The position numbers and the translations under genes are program-made. The notes below the pieces were generated by a model, which did no database searches, was not told the origin of the DNA, and saw only the letters and a list, made by a program, of their open reading frames with translations. From Mesorhizobium sp. (GTDB taxonomy: Bacteria; Pseudomonadota; Alphaproteobacteria; Rhizobiales; Rhizobiaceae), in NCBI GenBank assembly GCA_030698645.1, contig JAUYMV010000105.1, forward strand, positions 1-6,680: 6,680 nucleotides of DNA, in the 5' to 3' direction. Positions 1 through 6,268 of the stretch are shown here, piece after piece; the stretch's first letter is position 1, and every line of letters begins with the position of its first letter.

Positions 1-52
1 AGCCGAGGCCGGATAGACTGGTGAAGAGGATGCGAGTGGGGTCCGGATGCAT
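1..52 (-). CDS. soeC: SoeC-type membrane anchor subunit of sulfite dehydrogenase, N-terminal fragment
   Basis: Only the first 17 codons lie in the window; the gene runs off the left edge. The ATG is at 52-50, four bases after the soeB stop codon, which fits tight translational coupling. The visible peptide is MHPDPTRILFTSLSGLG. The pattern Met-His-Pro, then a hydrophobic stretch ending in L-S-G-x-G, is the typical start of the DmsC/SoeC anchor family, whose first transmembrane helix begins here. Members are multi-helix membrane proteins that hold the catalytic pair at the cytoplasmic membrane and pass electrons to quinone. The identification rests on this short N-terminus plus gene order A-B-C; the rest of the protein cannot be seen. 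Confidence 0.72.
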   Translation of the reverse strand, partial: MHPDPTRILFTSLSGLG

Positions 53-56
53 GAGC

Positions 57-821
57 TCAGTTCGGGTCCAGCATGCCGGCGAGCCAGGCGATGATGCCGC
101 TGGCCCCGGCGCTGTTTTCGGGGAGCGGCAGCCCGGCCATGTCGGAGAGCCGGGTGCGCGGCCGCGGCGGCAGATATTTGTTGACGGGCCTTGTGCCCTG
201 CTCCGGCATCAGGTCGATGCCGCCGCGCGCGGCCACCATGATGGAGACGTTCGACTGCGGGTCGGCGAAATCGCCGTAGTGCCGCGCATTCGCCGGGCAG
301 GTGCGCACGCAGGACGGCACCCGGTCGATCTCCCGCAGCGTCTCGTTGTAGATGCGGTCGACGCAGAGCGTGCACTTCTTCATGACGCCGGCGGCCAGAT
401 CCATCTCGCGCGCGCCATAGGGGCAGGCCCAGGCGCACAGGCCGCAGCCGATGCACTTGTCCTCGTCGACGAGCACGATGCCGTCGGCGGCGCGCTTGTA
501 GGAGGCGCCTGTCGGACAGACGGTGACGCAGGGCGCGTCCTCGCAGTGCAGGCAGCTCTTGGGGAAATGCACGATGCGCGCGTCGCCCGCCTCGCCGACG
601 ATCTCGCCGCCCTCCGGCACGATTTCGAAGGTGTGGATGCGGTTGAGGAACGTGCCGGAGACCTCGGCGCCGTATGGGTCCTGGTCGGACAGGGCCGCGC
701 CGTAGCCGCCGGTGTTCCATTCCTTGCAGGAGATCACGCAGGCATGGCAGCCGACGCAGACGTCGAGGTCAATAACGAGTCCGAGTTTTTTCGGGGTGGG
801 CAGATGCGGGAGGGAGGTCAT
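57..821 (-). CDS. soeB: SoeB-type 4Fe-4S iron-sulfur subunit of sulfite dehydrogenase (quinone)
   Basis: A 254-aa ferredoxin-like electron-transfer subunit of the DmsB/NrfC/PsrB type. It contains 16 cysteines in four groups, enough for four [4Fe-4S] clusters: C22/25/28/32, C90/93/98/102, C123/126/129/133 and C150/153 with C171/175. The third group (CIGCGLCAWACPYG) is a textbook ferredoxin motif. There is no signal peptide, so it should stay in the cytoplasm, carrying electrons from the molybdenum subunit to the membrane anchor. The start was chosen at ATG 821, which overlaps the soeA stop as ATGA and has an AGGAG eight bases upstream. An in-frame GTG at 830 gives three more residues but overlaps that ribosome binding site. 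The last 45 residues lack cysteines and hold a hydrophobic patch (about 240-251). The SoeB name comes from its partner SoeA and the SoeC-like start downstream; taken alone it could be any DmsB-like subunit. Confidence 0.85.
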   Translation of the reverse strand: MTSLPHLPTPKKLGLVIDLDVCVGCHACVISCKEWNTGGYGAALSDQDPYGAEVSGTFLNRIHTFEIVPEGGEIVGEAGDARIVHFPKSCLHCEDAPCVTVCPTGASYKRAADGIVLVDEDKCIGCGLCAWACPYGAREMDLAAGVMKKCTLCVDRIYNETLREIDRVPSCVRTCPANARHYGDFADPQSNVSIMVAARGGIDLMPEQGTRPVNKYLPPRPRTRLSDMAGLPLPENSAGASGIIAWLAGMLDPN

Positions 822-3667
822 TCCGCCCACTCCTGCCCGTAGCGCAACTGCTTCGGCACGTCATTCGCGGCTCCTGCCCGACCCACGTCCGCAAACTCCG
901 GCTGGCTCGCCACGTCCGGCTCCGCCTTCTCGATCCGCACCCGCAGATCGTACCAGGCGGCCTGTCCGGTTACCGGGTCGGAGTTCGACCAGCGCATGCC
1001 GTCGCCCTTCGGCGGCAGCAATTCGTGGATCAGATGGTTCATCAGGAATCCCCGGGTCGCCTCCGGCGCATCCCTGTCGAGGCCCCAGGCGCCCTTGCGC
1101 TTGCCGATCGCGTTCCACGTCCAGACCGTGTCGCGGTTGACCGCGTCGGAGCGGGCGATCTCGACTTTTATGCGGCCGTGGTGCGAGATGACCCAGATCC
1201 AGTCGCCATCGTTCAAGCCATGCAAATCGCAAATCGATCCAGGCACATAGAGCGGGTTCCTCGTGTGGATCTGGCGCAGCCAGGCGTTCATCGAGCCCCA
1301 GGAATGATACATCGCCATCGGCCGCTGGGTGATCGCATGGTAGGGGAACTCCGTGCGATCGACGGCCGCCTCCTCCAGCGGGCGATACCAGCAGGGCAGC
1401 GGATCGAAGCCGGCGAGAATGCGCGCGCGATGCGTCTCCGGCGCCACGGGTTCGCGCAGCCCCTCGGCCGACAGGCGGAACTTCTGCAGGATCTCGCTGT
1501 AGAGCTGGAACGTCACCGGCTGGGCTACGTCGAAGAAGCCGGTCTTCACCGCGAAGTCCTGGTAGGCGCGGTTGGCGTGCTTGAAGAACTGCGCCTCGAG
1601 CGGAATATGCATCGAGAAGAACGAGCCGTTCTCGATATAGCGCTTCAACTGATCGGGATTGGCCGCGCCGCGCCCCACCTTGTCGCCCGCGGGTCCGCGA
1701 AAGCCGGCCAGCGGCCCGATGCCCGGCCGCCGCTCGTGGCGCACGATGTAGTCGGCGTAGTCCTTGTAGAGCGGCACGCCGCGATGGTCGACGAAGCCGT
1801 TGAGGCGCAGCCTCCCGGCGAGATCGATGAGCACGCTCTGGAAGCCGCGCACGTCGCGGTCGGGCTCGACGACCGGCCAGCGGATCGCATCGTTGACGGA
1901 ATCGGGTTCCGAGATCGGCCGGTCGAGCAGCGAGATGCAGTCGTGCCGCTCCAGATAGGTCGTGTCGGGCAGGATCAGATCGGCATAGGCGACCATCTCC
2001 GACGCATAGGCGTCGGAGTAGATGATCTTCGGGATGACGTATTCGCCGGTCGCCTCGTCCCGGTCCTCCAGCATCTTGATGACGCCGGCGGTATTCATCG
2101 ACGAGTTCCACGCCATGTTGGCCATGTACATGAACAGGAGATCGATCCTGTAGGGGTCGCCGGCATGGGCGTTGGCGATGACCATGTGCATCAGGCCATG
2201 CGCCGAGATCGGGGCGTCCCAGGAGAACGCCTTGTCGATGCGCGTCGGATTGCCGTCGGTGTCGACCAGCAGATCCTCCGGTCCGCGCGGGAAACCCAGA
2301 TGCGGTCCCGACAGAGGCTTGTTGGAGCCGAAATGCTCGGCCCTGCCGTGCGGCGTCGGATGCGCTTCGACGGGCTTCGGATAGGGCGGCTCGAAGCGGA
2401 AGCCGCCCGGGCAGTCCACCGCGCCGATCAGCGCCTGCAGGATGTGGATCGCGCGTGCGGTCTGGAAGCCGTTCGAATGCGCCGAGATCCCGCGCATCGC
2501 GTGGAACGAGACCGGGCGGCCGACAAAACTCTCATGCCGCTCGCCATTCATGTCGGTCCACGGCTGCGCGATCTCGATCGCCTCCTCGAAGGCGACGCGG
2601 GCGATTTCGGCGGCGAGCCCCCGGATCGTGTCGGCCGGCACGCCGGTCTCGGCCGACACCGCATCCGGCGCATACTGCGGGTCGAGGTATTTTTCGGCGA
2701 GCAGTTCGAAGGACGGCACCGCGGAGCGCCCGTCCTCCAGCGTGAAGCGGCCGGAGAGCGCGGCGCGCGCGCCCCTGGTGCCGGCGGCAACGGCGCGCTC
2801 GGTCACCGTCTCCCAGACGAGCGGCTTCTTGTCGGCGTCGCGCGCGAAGAGGCCGTGCTCGGCCGTGCCGGGCGCGTCGATCACCAGCCAGGACGCGTTG
2901 GTGTAGCGCATCAGATAGTCGACATCGATCCGCCGCGCCTTGAGCAGTTCGTGGATCACCGACAGGATCATCAGCCCGTCCGTGCCGGGGCGGATGCCGA
3001 TCCAGTTGTCGGCGATCGCCGAATAGCCGGTGCGCACCGGATTGACCGAGACGAAGCGCGCGCCGCGCGCCTTTATCTTGGAGATGCCGATCTTGAGCGG
3101 GTTGGAATCATGGTCCTCGGCGACGCCGAACATGACGAACAGCTTTGTCCGCTCCCAGTCCGGCGCGCCGAACTCCCAAAAGCCGCCGCCGAGCGTCATG
3201 ATGCCGGCGACCGCCATGTTGACCGAGCAGAAGCCGCCATGCGCGGCATAGTTCGGCGTGCCGAACTGCTGCGCCCAGAATCCGGTCAGCGACTGCGATT
3301 GGTCGCGGCCGGTGAAGAAGGCGAGCTTTTTCGGATCGCGGCCGCGCACCTCGCCGAGCCAGCCGGTCGCGATGGAAAGCGCCTCGTCCCAGGAAATCGT
3401 CCTGAACTCGCCGGAGCCGCGCGGGCCCGTGCGCAGCAAAGGCTGCGACAGCCGCGCCGGCGCGTAGTGCTGCATGATGCCGGCCGAGCCCTTGGCGCAG
3501 AGCACGCCCCTGTTGACCGGGTGATCGCGGTTGCCCTCGATGTAGCGGATGCGTCCGTCCTTGATGTGGACGTCGATACCGCAGCGGCAGGCGCACATAT
3601 AGCAGGTCGTCTTGCGCACCTCGTCGGAGACCGGGCGGGACAGGTCGAGACGCGGTTCTGGACTCAT
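818..3667 (-). CDS. soeA: SoeA-type molybdopterin catalytic subunit of sulfite dehydrogenase (quinone)
   Basis: A 949-aa member of the DMSO reductase (bis-MGD molybdoenzyme) family. The N-terminal [4Fe-4S] site is C22, C25, C29 and C57, followed by the conserved C-x-K-G (K59). The catalytic molybdopterin-oxidoreductase domain covers roughly 70-770. The C-terminal dinucleotide-binding beta-barrel covers about 774-913 and includes the stretch WNAIGKRKGAW, which I recognise from SoeA-like proteins. C147, in the motif HGGFCSVN, is a candidate molybdenum ligand by position (inference). No twin-arginine signal is present, in keeping with SoeA, which acts on the cytoplasmic side, and unlike exported Psr/Phs-type relatives. 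The expected reaction is sulfite + quinone + water to sulfate + quinol. The reading frame is open up to 3730, but ATG 3667 is preferred: GAGGGAG lies eight bases upstream and the extra 21 residues do not resemble the family. It is first in the operon with soeB and soeC. Alternative: another cytoplasmic DMSO-reductase-family enzyme with a different sulfur substrate. Confidence 0.85.
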   Translation of the reverse strand: MSPEPRLDLSRPVSDEVRKTTCYMCACRCGIDVHIKDGRIRYIEGNRDHPVNRGVLCAKGSAGIMQHYAPARLSQPLLRTGPRGSGEFRTISWDEALSIATGWLGEVRGRDPKKLAFFTGRDQSQSLTGFWAQQFGTPNYAAHGGFCSVNMAVAGIMTLGGGFWEFGAPDWERTKLFVMFGVAEDHDSNPLKIGISKIKARGARFVSVNPVRTGYSAIADNWIGIRPGTDGLMILSVIHELLKARRIDVDYLMRYTNASWLVIDAPGTAEHGLFARDADKKPLVWETVTERAVAAGTRGARAALSGRFTLEDGRSAVPSFELLAEKYLDPQYAPDAVSAETGVPADTIRGLAAEIARVAFEEAIEIAQPWTDMNGERHESFVGRPVSFHAMRGISAHSNGFQTARAIHILQALIGAVDCPGGFRFEPPYPKPVEAHPTPHGRAEHFGSNKPLSGPHLGFPRGPEDLLVDTDGNPTRIDKAFSWDAPISAHGLMHMVIANAHAGDPYRIDLLFMYMANMAWNSSMNTAGVIKMLEDRDEATGEYVIPKIIYSDAYASEMVAYADLILPDTTYLERHDCISLLDRPISEPDSVNDAIRWPVVEPDRDVRGFQSVLIDLAGRLRLNGFVDHRGVPLYKDYADYIVRHERRPGIGPLAGFRGPAGDKVGRGAANPDQLKRYIENGSFFSMHIPLEAQFFKHANRAYQDFAVKTGFFDVAQPVTFQLYSEILQKFRLSAEGLREPVAPETHRARILAGFDPLPCWYRPLEEAAVDRTEFPYHAITQRPMAMYHSWGSMNAWLRQIHTRNPLYVPGSICDLHGLNDGDWIWVISHHGRIKVEIARSDAVNRDTVWTWNAIGKRKGAWGLDRDAPEATRGFLMNHLIHELLPPKGDGMRWSNSDPVTGQAAWYDLRVRIEKAEPDVASQPEFADVGRAGAANDVPKQLRYGQEWAE
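830..834 (-). promoter_or_regulatory. Ribosome binding site of soeB (decides its start)
   Basis: AGGAG on the minus strand, eight bases before the ATG at 821-819 and inside the 3' end of soeA. It supports the ATG that overlaps the soeA stop (ATGA) over the in-frame GTG at 830, which overlaps this motif and has no Shine-Dalgarno sequence of its own. Confidence 0.7.
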
Positions 3668-3675
3668 GCGGACGA

Positions 3676-3682
3676 CTCCCTC
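3676..3682 (-). promoter_or_regulatory. Ribosome binding site of soeA (decides its start)
   Basis: GAGGGAG on the minus strand, eight bases upstream of the ATG at 3667-3665. It favours this ATG over the longer open frame that begins at 3730, for which no comparable site was seen. Confidence 0.7.
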
Positions 3683-3692
3683 GGGCCTGAGT

Positions 3693-3698
3693 CTTATA
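3693..3698 (-). promoter_or_regulatory. Possible -10 element upstream of soeA (weak)
   Basis: TATAAG on the minus strand, 25 bases before the soeA ATG. The six bases at a 17-bp spacing upstream (ATTCCC, complement of 3716-3721) are a poor -35 match. The implied transcript start near 3686 would leave room only for the ribosome binding site. It is listed because an operon promoter is expected in this 125-bp gap, but the match alone is weak. Confidence 0.22.
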
Positions 3699-3739
3699 GA
3701 TGACCCAAAGCACCAGGGAATGCCACGCATCGGCCAATT

Positions 3740-3787
3740 ATCGTCGCAATGCCGTCATGGTCACGTCGCTGACCCGGCAACGACGAT
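3740..3787 (-). terminator. Nested 48-nt hairpin between the transpeptidase gene and soeA, probable terminator
   Basis: Read on the minus strand, it begins six bases after the transpeptidase stop codon. Three stacked stems are visible: 7 bp (ATCGTCG with CGACGAT), 5 bp (TGCCG with CGGCA) and 5 bp (GGTCA with TGACC), closing on a 6-base loop. The stems are interrupted by small one-sided bulges (one base opposite three, then four on one arm only). A 17-bp composite stem directly behind a stop codon fits a transcription terminator or an mRNA 3'-end stabiliser. No T-run follows, so it is not a classical intrinsic terminator; it could instead be an attenuator for read-through into soeA. Confidence 0.5.
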
Positions 3788-3792
3788 CTTTG

Positions 3793-4224
3793 TCAGTTGG
3801 AAACGATGATCCGCGTGTTGCCCGGGCCAACCTCGCTCACGAGGGCGTAGAATGTGGCGGCGTTCTCCGTCTGCAACCGCACGCAGCCATGCGAGGCCGG
3901 TGTGCCGAGACGGCTGACTGCGGTCGTGCCGTGCACCGCGAAGCCGCCATGGTAGAACACCGCGTAAGGCATCGGCGCCATGTCGTATTTGCGCGAATGC
4001 CACATCTTGTGCATGCGATAGGGCCGCCAGCTTCCGGCCGGCGTGATATAGCCGCGCCGCGCGGTGGACACCTTCCAGGTATGGATCACGCGTCCGAACC
4101 GCTTAACCGTCATCGTCTGAGTAGAGACATCGATATTTGCGACGAGACTGGCGGCCGAAGCCGTCATCGGACTTCCAAGCAAAAGCGTCAGCGCGGCGAG
4201 CGCCAACATCGCGAATCGTTTCAT
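3793..4224 (-). CDS. Small exported L,D-transpeptidase (YkuD domain)
   Basis: A 143-aa protein with a signal peptide (M-K-R, hydrophobic core about 5-17, likely cleavage after A-S-A near residue 24) and then a single YkuD domain. The catalytic signature is complete: H98 in VHGTT, then LGTPASHGCVRL with H112 and the nucleophile C114. The family forms peptide cross-links in periplasmic peptidoglycan through meso-diaminopimelate, or attaches proteins to it. In Hyphomicrobiales, enzymes of this family link outer-membrane beta-barrel proteins to peptidoglycan. No separate wall-binding domain is present. GGGGG lies seven bases before the ATG as a possible ribosome site. A LexA-like box lies 45-60 bp upstream of the start. 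It is a paralogue of the gene at 5799-6233 (about 54% identity by eye over 119 residues, no gaps). The exact cross-link made cannot be told from the sequence. Confidence 0.88.
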   Translation of the reverse strand: MKRFAMLALAALTLLLGSPMTASAASLVANIDVSTQTMTVKRFGRVIHTWKVSTARRGYITPAGSWRPYRMHKMWHSRKYDMAPMPYAVFYHGGFAVHGTTAVSRLGTPASHGCVRLQTENAATFYALVSEVGPGNTRIIVSN

Positions 4225-4269
4225 GACCCAACCCCCGTTGACCCGGGCGGAAATTACGCCGCCGCGGCT

Positions 4270-4284
4270 GAACAGTATGTGAAC
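4270..4284 (-). promoter_or_regulatory. LexA (SOS) box candidate, GTTC-N7-GTTC
   Basis: On the minus strand the sequence reads GTTC-acatact-GTTC, an exact match to the direct-repeat operator known for LexA in alphaproteobacteria. It sits in the divergent intergenic region, 45-60 bp upstream of the transpeptidase ATG at 4224 and 103 bp upstream of the M20 peptidase ATG at 4388. The 7-base spacer includes CATACT (complement of 4274-4279), a plausible -10 element for the transpeptidase, so bound repressor would cover the promoter. No good -35 was found at the proper distance. By composition alone, such an eight-base match in a 163-bp gap is expected well under once in a hundred gaps. Confidence 0.5.
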
Positions 4285-4387
4285 AATTCATCACAATTGC
4301 TTGTACGGCCGGCTGGCCCAATCACCTCGCGCGGCGGCAGCCAGCGGCCGGCTTGCAAAGACACCGGCGCGCCGTACAAATCGCCGC

Positions 4388-5668
4388 ATGATCGCAACGC
4401 TTTTTCCCGCAATCGACGCACGCACCGACGAACTCGTCGCCCTGACCGCCGACCTGATCCGCTTCCCGACCGTCAATCCTCCGGGTGAAGCCTATACGCC
4501 ATGCGCGGAGTACATCGGCGAACGCCTGCGCAGGCGCGGCTTCGAGGTCGAATACATCCGCGCCGAGGGCACGCCGGGCGACAATGATCGTTATCCGCGC
4601 ACCAACATCGTCGCGCGCTTCGATGGCCGCACACCCGGCCCCACGGTCCATTTCAATTCGCATATCGACGTCGTCGAGGCCGGCGAAGGCTGGACCGTCG
4701 ATCCGTTCGGCGGCGAGGTGAAGAACGGCCGCGTCTATGGCCGCGGCGCGTGCGACATGAAGGGCGGGCTCGCCGCCTCGATCATCGCGGTCGAGGCCTA
4801 TCTGCAAACGAGCCCGGACTTCCCCGGCGCGATCGAGATTTCCGGCACCGTCGACGAGGAATCGGGCGGTTTCGGCGGCGTCGCCTATCTGGCGGGGAAA
4901 GGCTACTTCTCGAGGCCGCGCGTCGACCACGTCATCATCCCGGAGCCGCTCAACAAGGACCGCATCTGCCTTGGCCATCGCGGCGTCTGGTGGGCCGAGA
5001 TCGAGACCAGGGGCAAGATCGCGCATGGCTCGATGCCGTTTCTCGGCGACAGCGCGATCCGCCACATGGGCGCGGTGCTCAATGCCTTCGAGGACGAACT
5101 GTTTCCCGCGCTCGACCAGAAGCAGACGCGCATGCCGGTGGTGCCCGAAGGCGCCAAGCGCTCGACCATGAACATCAACTCGATCCATGGCGGCCAGACC
5201 GAGGATTTCTACCCCGGCCTGCCGGCGCCGAACGTTCCCGATTCCTGCCGCGTGGTGATCGACCGGCGCTTCCTGCTCGAGGAGAGCATCGATGTCGTGA
5301 AGAGCGAGGTGCGCGGCATCCTCGAACGGCTGAAACGCGACCGGCCAAGATTCGACTACGAAATGCGCGACCTCATGGAGGTGCTGCCCCTGATGACCGA
5401 GCGCGACGCCCCGGTGGCGACCGCGATCGCCGAGGGCATTCGTGAAGTCTTCGGCCGCGATCCCGAATATGTCATTTCACCCGGCACCTACGACCAGAAG
5501 CATATCGCCCGCATCGGCCATCTGCACGATTGTATCGCCTACGGACCGGGCATTCTCGATCTCGCGCATCAGGCCGACGAATGGGTCGGCATCGCCGACA
5601 TGGTCGAGTCGGCCAAGGTCATGGCGCTCGGGCTCGACCTGTTGCTTCGCGGACCACGCCGCAACTGA
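4388..5668 (+). CDS. M20-family metallopeptidase / deacylase (ArgE/DapE type)
   Basis: A 426-aa di-zinc amidohydrolase of the M20 family (acetylornithine deacetylase / succinyl-diaminopimelate desuccinylase group). It is cytoplasmic, as no signal peptide is present. By motif position: H92 and D94 in HFNSHIDVV, D123 in GRGACDMKGG (bridging ligand), E157 (general base) and E158 in DEESGG, E186 in IPEP, H213 in the lid/dimerisation domain (AHGSMP), and H394 in LAHQADEW. All expected metal and catalytic residues are therefore present, and the length is normal for the family. ATG 4388 was chosen because the family-like N-terminus starts there. An in-frame TTG at 4301 would add an unconserved, Arg/Ala-rich extension. 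No Shine-Dalgarno sequence is seen before 4388. It is divergent from the first transpeptidase and followed by the second. The substrate is unknown: N-acyl amino acids or N-succinyl-diaminopimelate are possible, and the wall-related neighbours only hint at the latter. Confidence 0.85.
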   Translation: MIATLFPAIDARTDELVALTADLIRFPTVNPPGEAYTPCAEYIGERLRRRGFEVEYIRAEGTPGDNDRYPRTNIVARFDGRTPGPTVHFNSHIDVVEAGEGWTVDPFGGEVKNGRVYGRGACDMKGGLAASIIAVEAYLQTSPDFPGAIEISGTVDEESGGFGGVAYLAGKGYFSRPRVDHVIIPEPLNKDRICLGHRGVWWAEIETRGKIAHGSMPFLGDSAIRHMGAVLNAFEDELFPALDQKQTRMPVVPEGAKRSTMNINSIHGGQTEDFYPGLPAPNVPDSCRVVIDRRFLLEESIDVVKSEVRGILERLKRDRPRFDYEMRDLMEVLPLMTERDAPVATAIAEGIREVFGRDPEYVISPGTYDQKHIARIGHLHDCIAYGPGILDLAHQADEWVGIADMVESAKVMALGLDLLLRGPRRN

Positions 5669-5744
5669 TCCGAATACGGGATTGGCGACTAGAGAGCGTC
5701 GTAAACCAACAGTTCAGTACAATTCGAGCTTAGCACAAAACGGT

Positions 5745-5771
5745 TTGCACATTCCCGTCTGCTTTTATACT
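5745..5771 (+). promoter_or_regulatory. Promoter candidate for the second L,D-transpeptidase
   Basis: TTGCAC (5745-5750) and TATACT (5766-5771) are good -35 and -10 matches, but the spacer is only 15 bp (16 if TTTGCA is taken as the -35). The predicted transcript start is about 20 bp before the ribosome site AAGAGG and the ATG at 5799. It lies in a locally AT-richer stretch of an otherwise GC-rich region. The rest of the 130-bp gap, from 5669, shows no clear terminator. Confidence 0.5.
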
Positions 5772-5798
5772 CTTAAGTGGGGACAAGAGGGTTTGGGC

Positions 5799-6233
5799 AT
5801 GTTTGCGAAGATATCAACTGGACTCGCGCTGGGCAGCCTGCTGTCCTTGGTGCAACCGACCATCGCATCGGCCGCGGCCGTTGTCGCGACGGTGGATCTC
5901 TCGTCGCAGACGATGACGGTCAGCCAGGGCGGCGTCGTCAAATATCGCTGGAAGGTTTCGACCGCCAAACGCGGCAGCGTCACGCCGACCGGAAGCTGGT
6001 CGGCGAAATGGCTGTCGCGAAATCACCGCTCCAGCCGCTACAACAATGCTCCGATGCCCTACTCGATCTTTTTTTCGGGGAACTACGCCGTGCACGGCAC
6101 GACATATGTGAATCGGCTCGGCACGCCGGCGTCGCATGGCTGCATCCGTCTGCACCCGTCCAACGCGGCCACCTTGTTCTCGATGACGCAGCAAGTCGGC
6201 CTGCGCAACACGCGCATCGTCGTCCAACGTTGA
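5799..6233 (+). CDS. Second small exported L,D-transpeptidase (YkuD domain)
   Basis: A 144-aa protein with a signal peptide (hydrophobic core about 7-18, likely cleavage after A-S-A near residue 25) and a single YkuD domain. The catalytic motif is intact: H99 in VHGTT, then LGTPASHGCIRL with H113 and the nucleophile C115. Like its paralogue at 3793-4224, it should act on peptidoglycan stem peptides in the periplasm. The two differ mainly in the segment just before APMPY (residues 68-82 here), which may shape substrate choice. The start is set by AAGAGG (5785-5790), eight bases before ATG 5799, and by the signal peptide. The same frame is open far upstream (to 5442), but that part is the out-of-frame shadow of the M20 gene. 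It appears to have its own promoter. Confidence 0.88.
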   Translation: MFAKISTGLALGSLLSLVQPTIASAAAVVATVDLSSQTMTVSQGGVVKYRWKVSTAKRGSVTPTGSWSAKWLSRNHRSSRYNNAPMPYSIFFSGNYAVHGTTYVNRLGTPASHGCIRLHPSNAATLFSMTQQVGLRNTRIVVQR

Positions 6234-6239
6234 GCGGAG

Positions 6240-6261
6240 CCGGGTGGCGCGCGCCACCCGG
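6240..6261. terminator. Perfect 22-bp palindrome between convergent genes, likely bidirectional terminator
   Basis: Two 11-base arms (CCGGGTGGCGC and GCGCCACCCGG) are exact reverse complements with no spacer. In RNA they would form a GC-rich stem of about 9 bp with a 4-base loop. It starts six bases after the transpeptidase stop and ends seven bases before the stop of the opposing membrane-protein gene, an ideal place to end both transcripts. No T-run follows on either strand, which is common for terminators in GC-rich genomes. Confidence 0.6.
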
Positions 6262-6268
6262 TCACCCC

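Noticed and set aside
21..842. A 273-codon open frame on the plus strand, antisense to soeB.
   Set aside because: The minus-strand frame encodes 16 cysteines in perfect ferredoxin spacing; the plus-strand product is low-complexity and has no recognisable motif.
1025..3703. An 892-codon open frame on the plus strand, antisense to soeA.
   Set aside because: Soe-family homology and an intact iron-sulfur motif lie on the minus strand. The antisense frame is rich in Arg, Ala, Asp, His and Val, as expected from the complement of GC-biased codons, and shows no recognisable domain. It is a codon-bias artefact.
3706..3730. A sigma-54-like promoter (TGGCAT ... GC on the minus strand) upstream of soeA.
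   Set aside because: The GG and GC dinucleotides are 11 bases apart rather than 10, and the -12 element does not resemble TTGCA.
4301..4387. N-terminal extension of the M20 peptidase from a TTG codon at 4301.
   Set aside because: The added 29 residues are Arg/Ala-rich, do not resemble the family N-terminus and are not a signal peptide. The ATG at 4388 begins a typical M20 sequence.
4322..5188. A 288-codon minus-strand frame opposite the M20 peptidase gene.
   Set aside because: The plus-strand frame has all the M20 catalytic residues. The opposite frame is an Ala/Asp/Arg-rich shadow.
5712..5726. A second LexA-like box upstream of the transpeptidase at 5799.
   Set aside because: One GTTC half-site is present, but seven bases further on the sequence is TTCG. 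The nearest partial half-site (ATTC) is at six-base spacing, so the motif fails.
5731..5750. A sigma-54 promoter (TAGCAC ... TTGCAC) upstream of the second transpeptidase.
   Set aside because: The two elements are eight bases apart instead of the five required, and the invariant GG of the -24 element is missing. The sigma-70-like reading with TATACT fits better.
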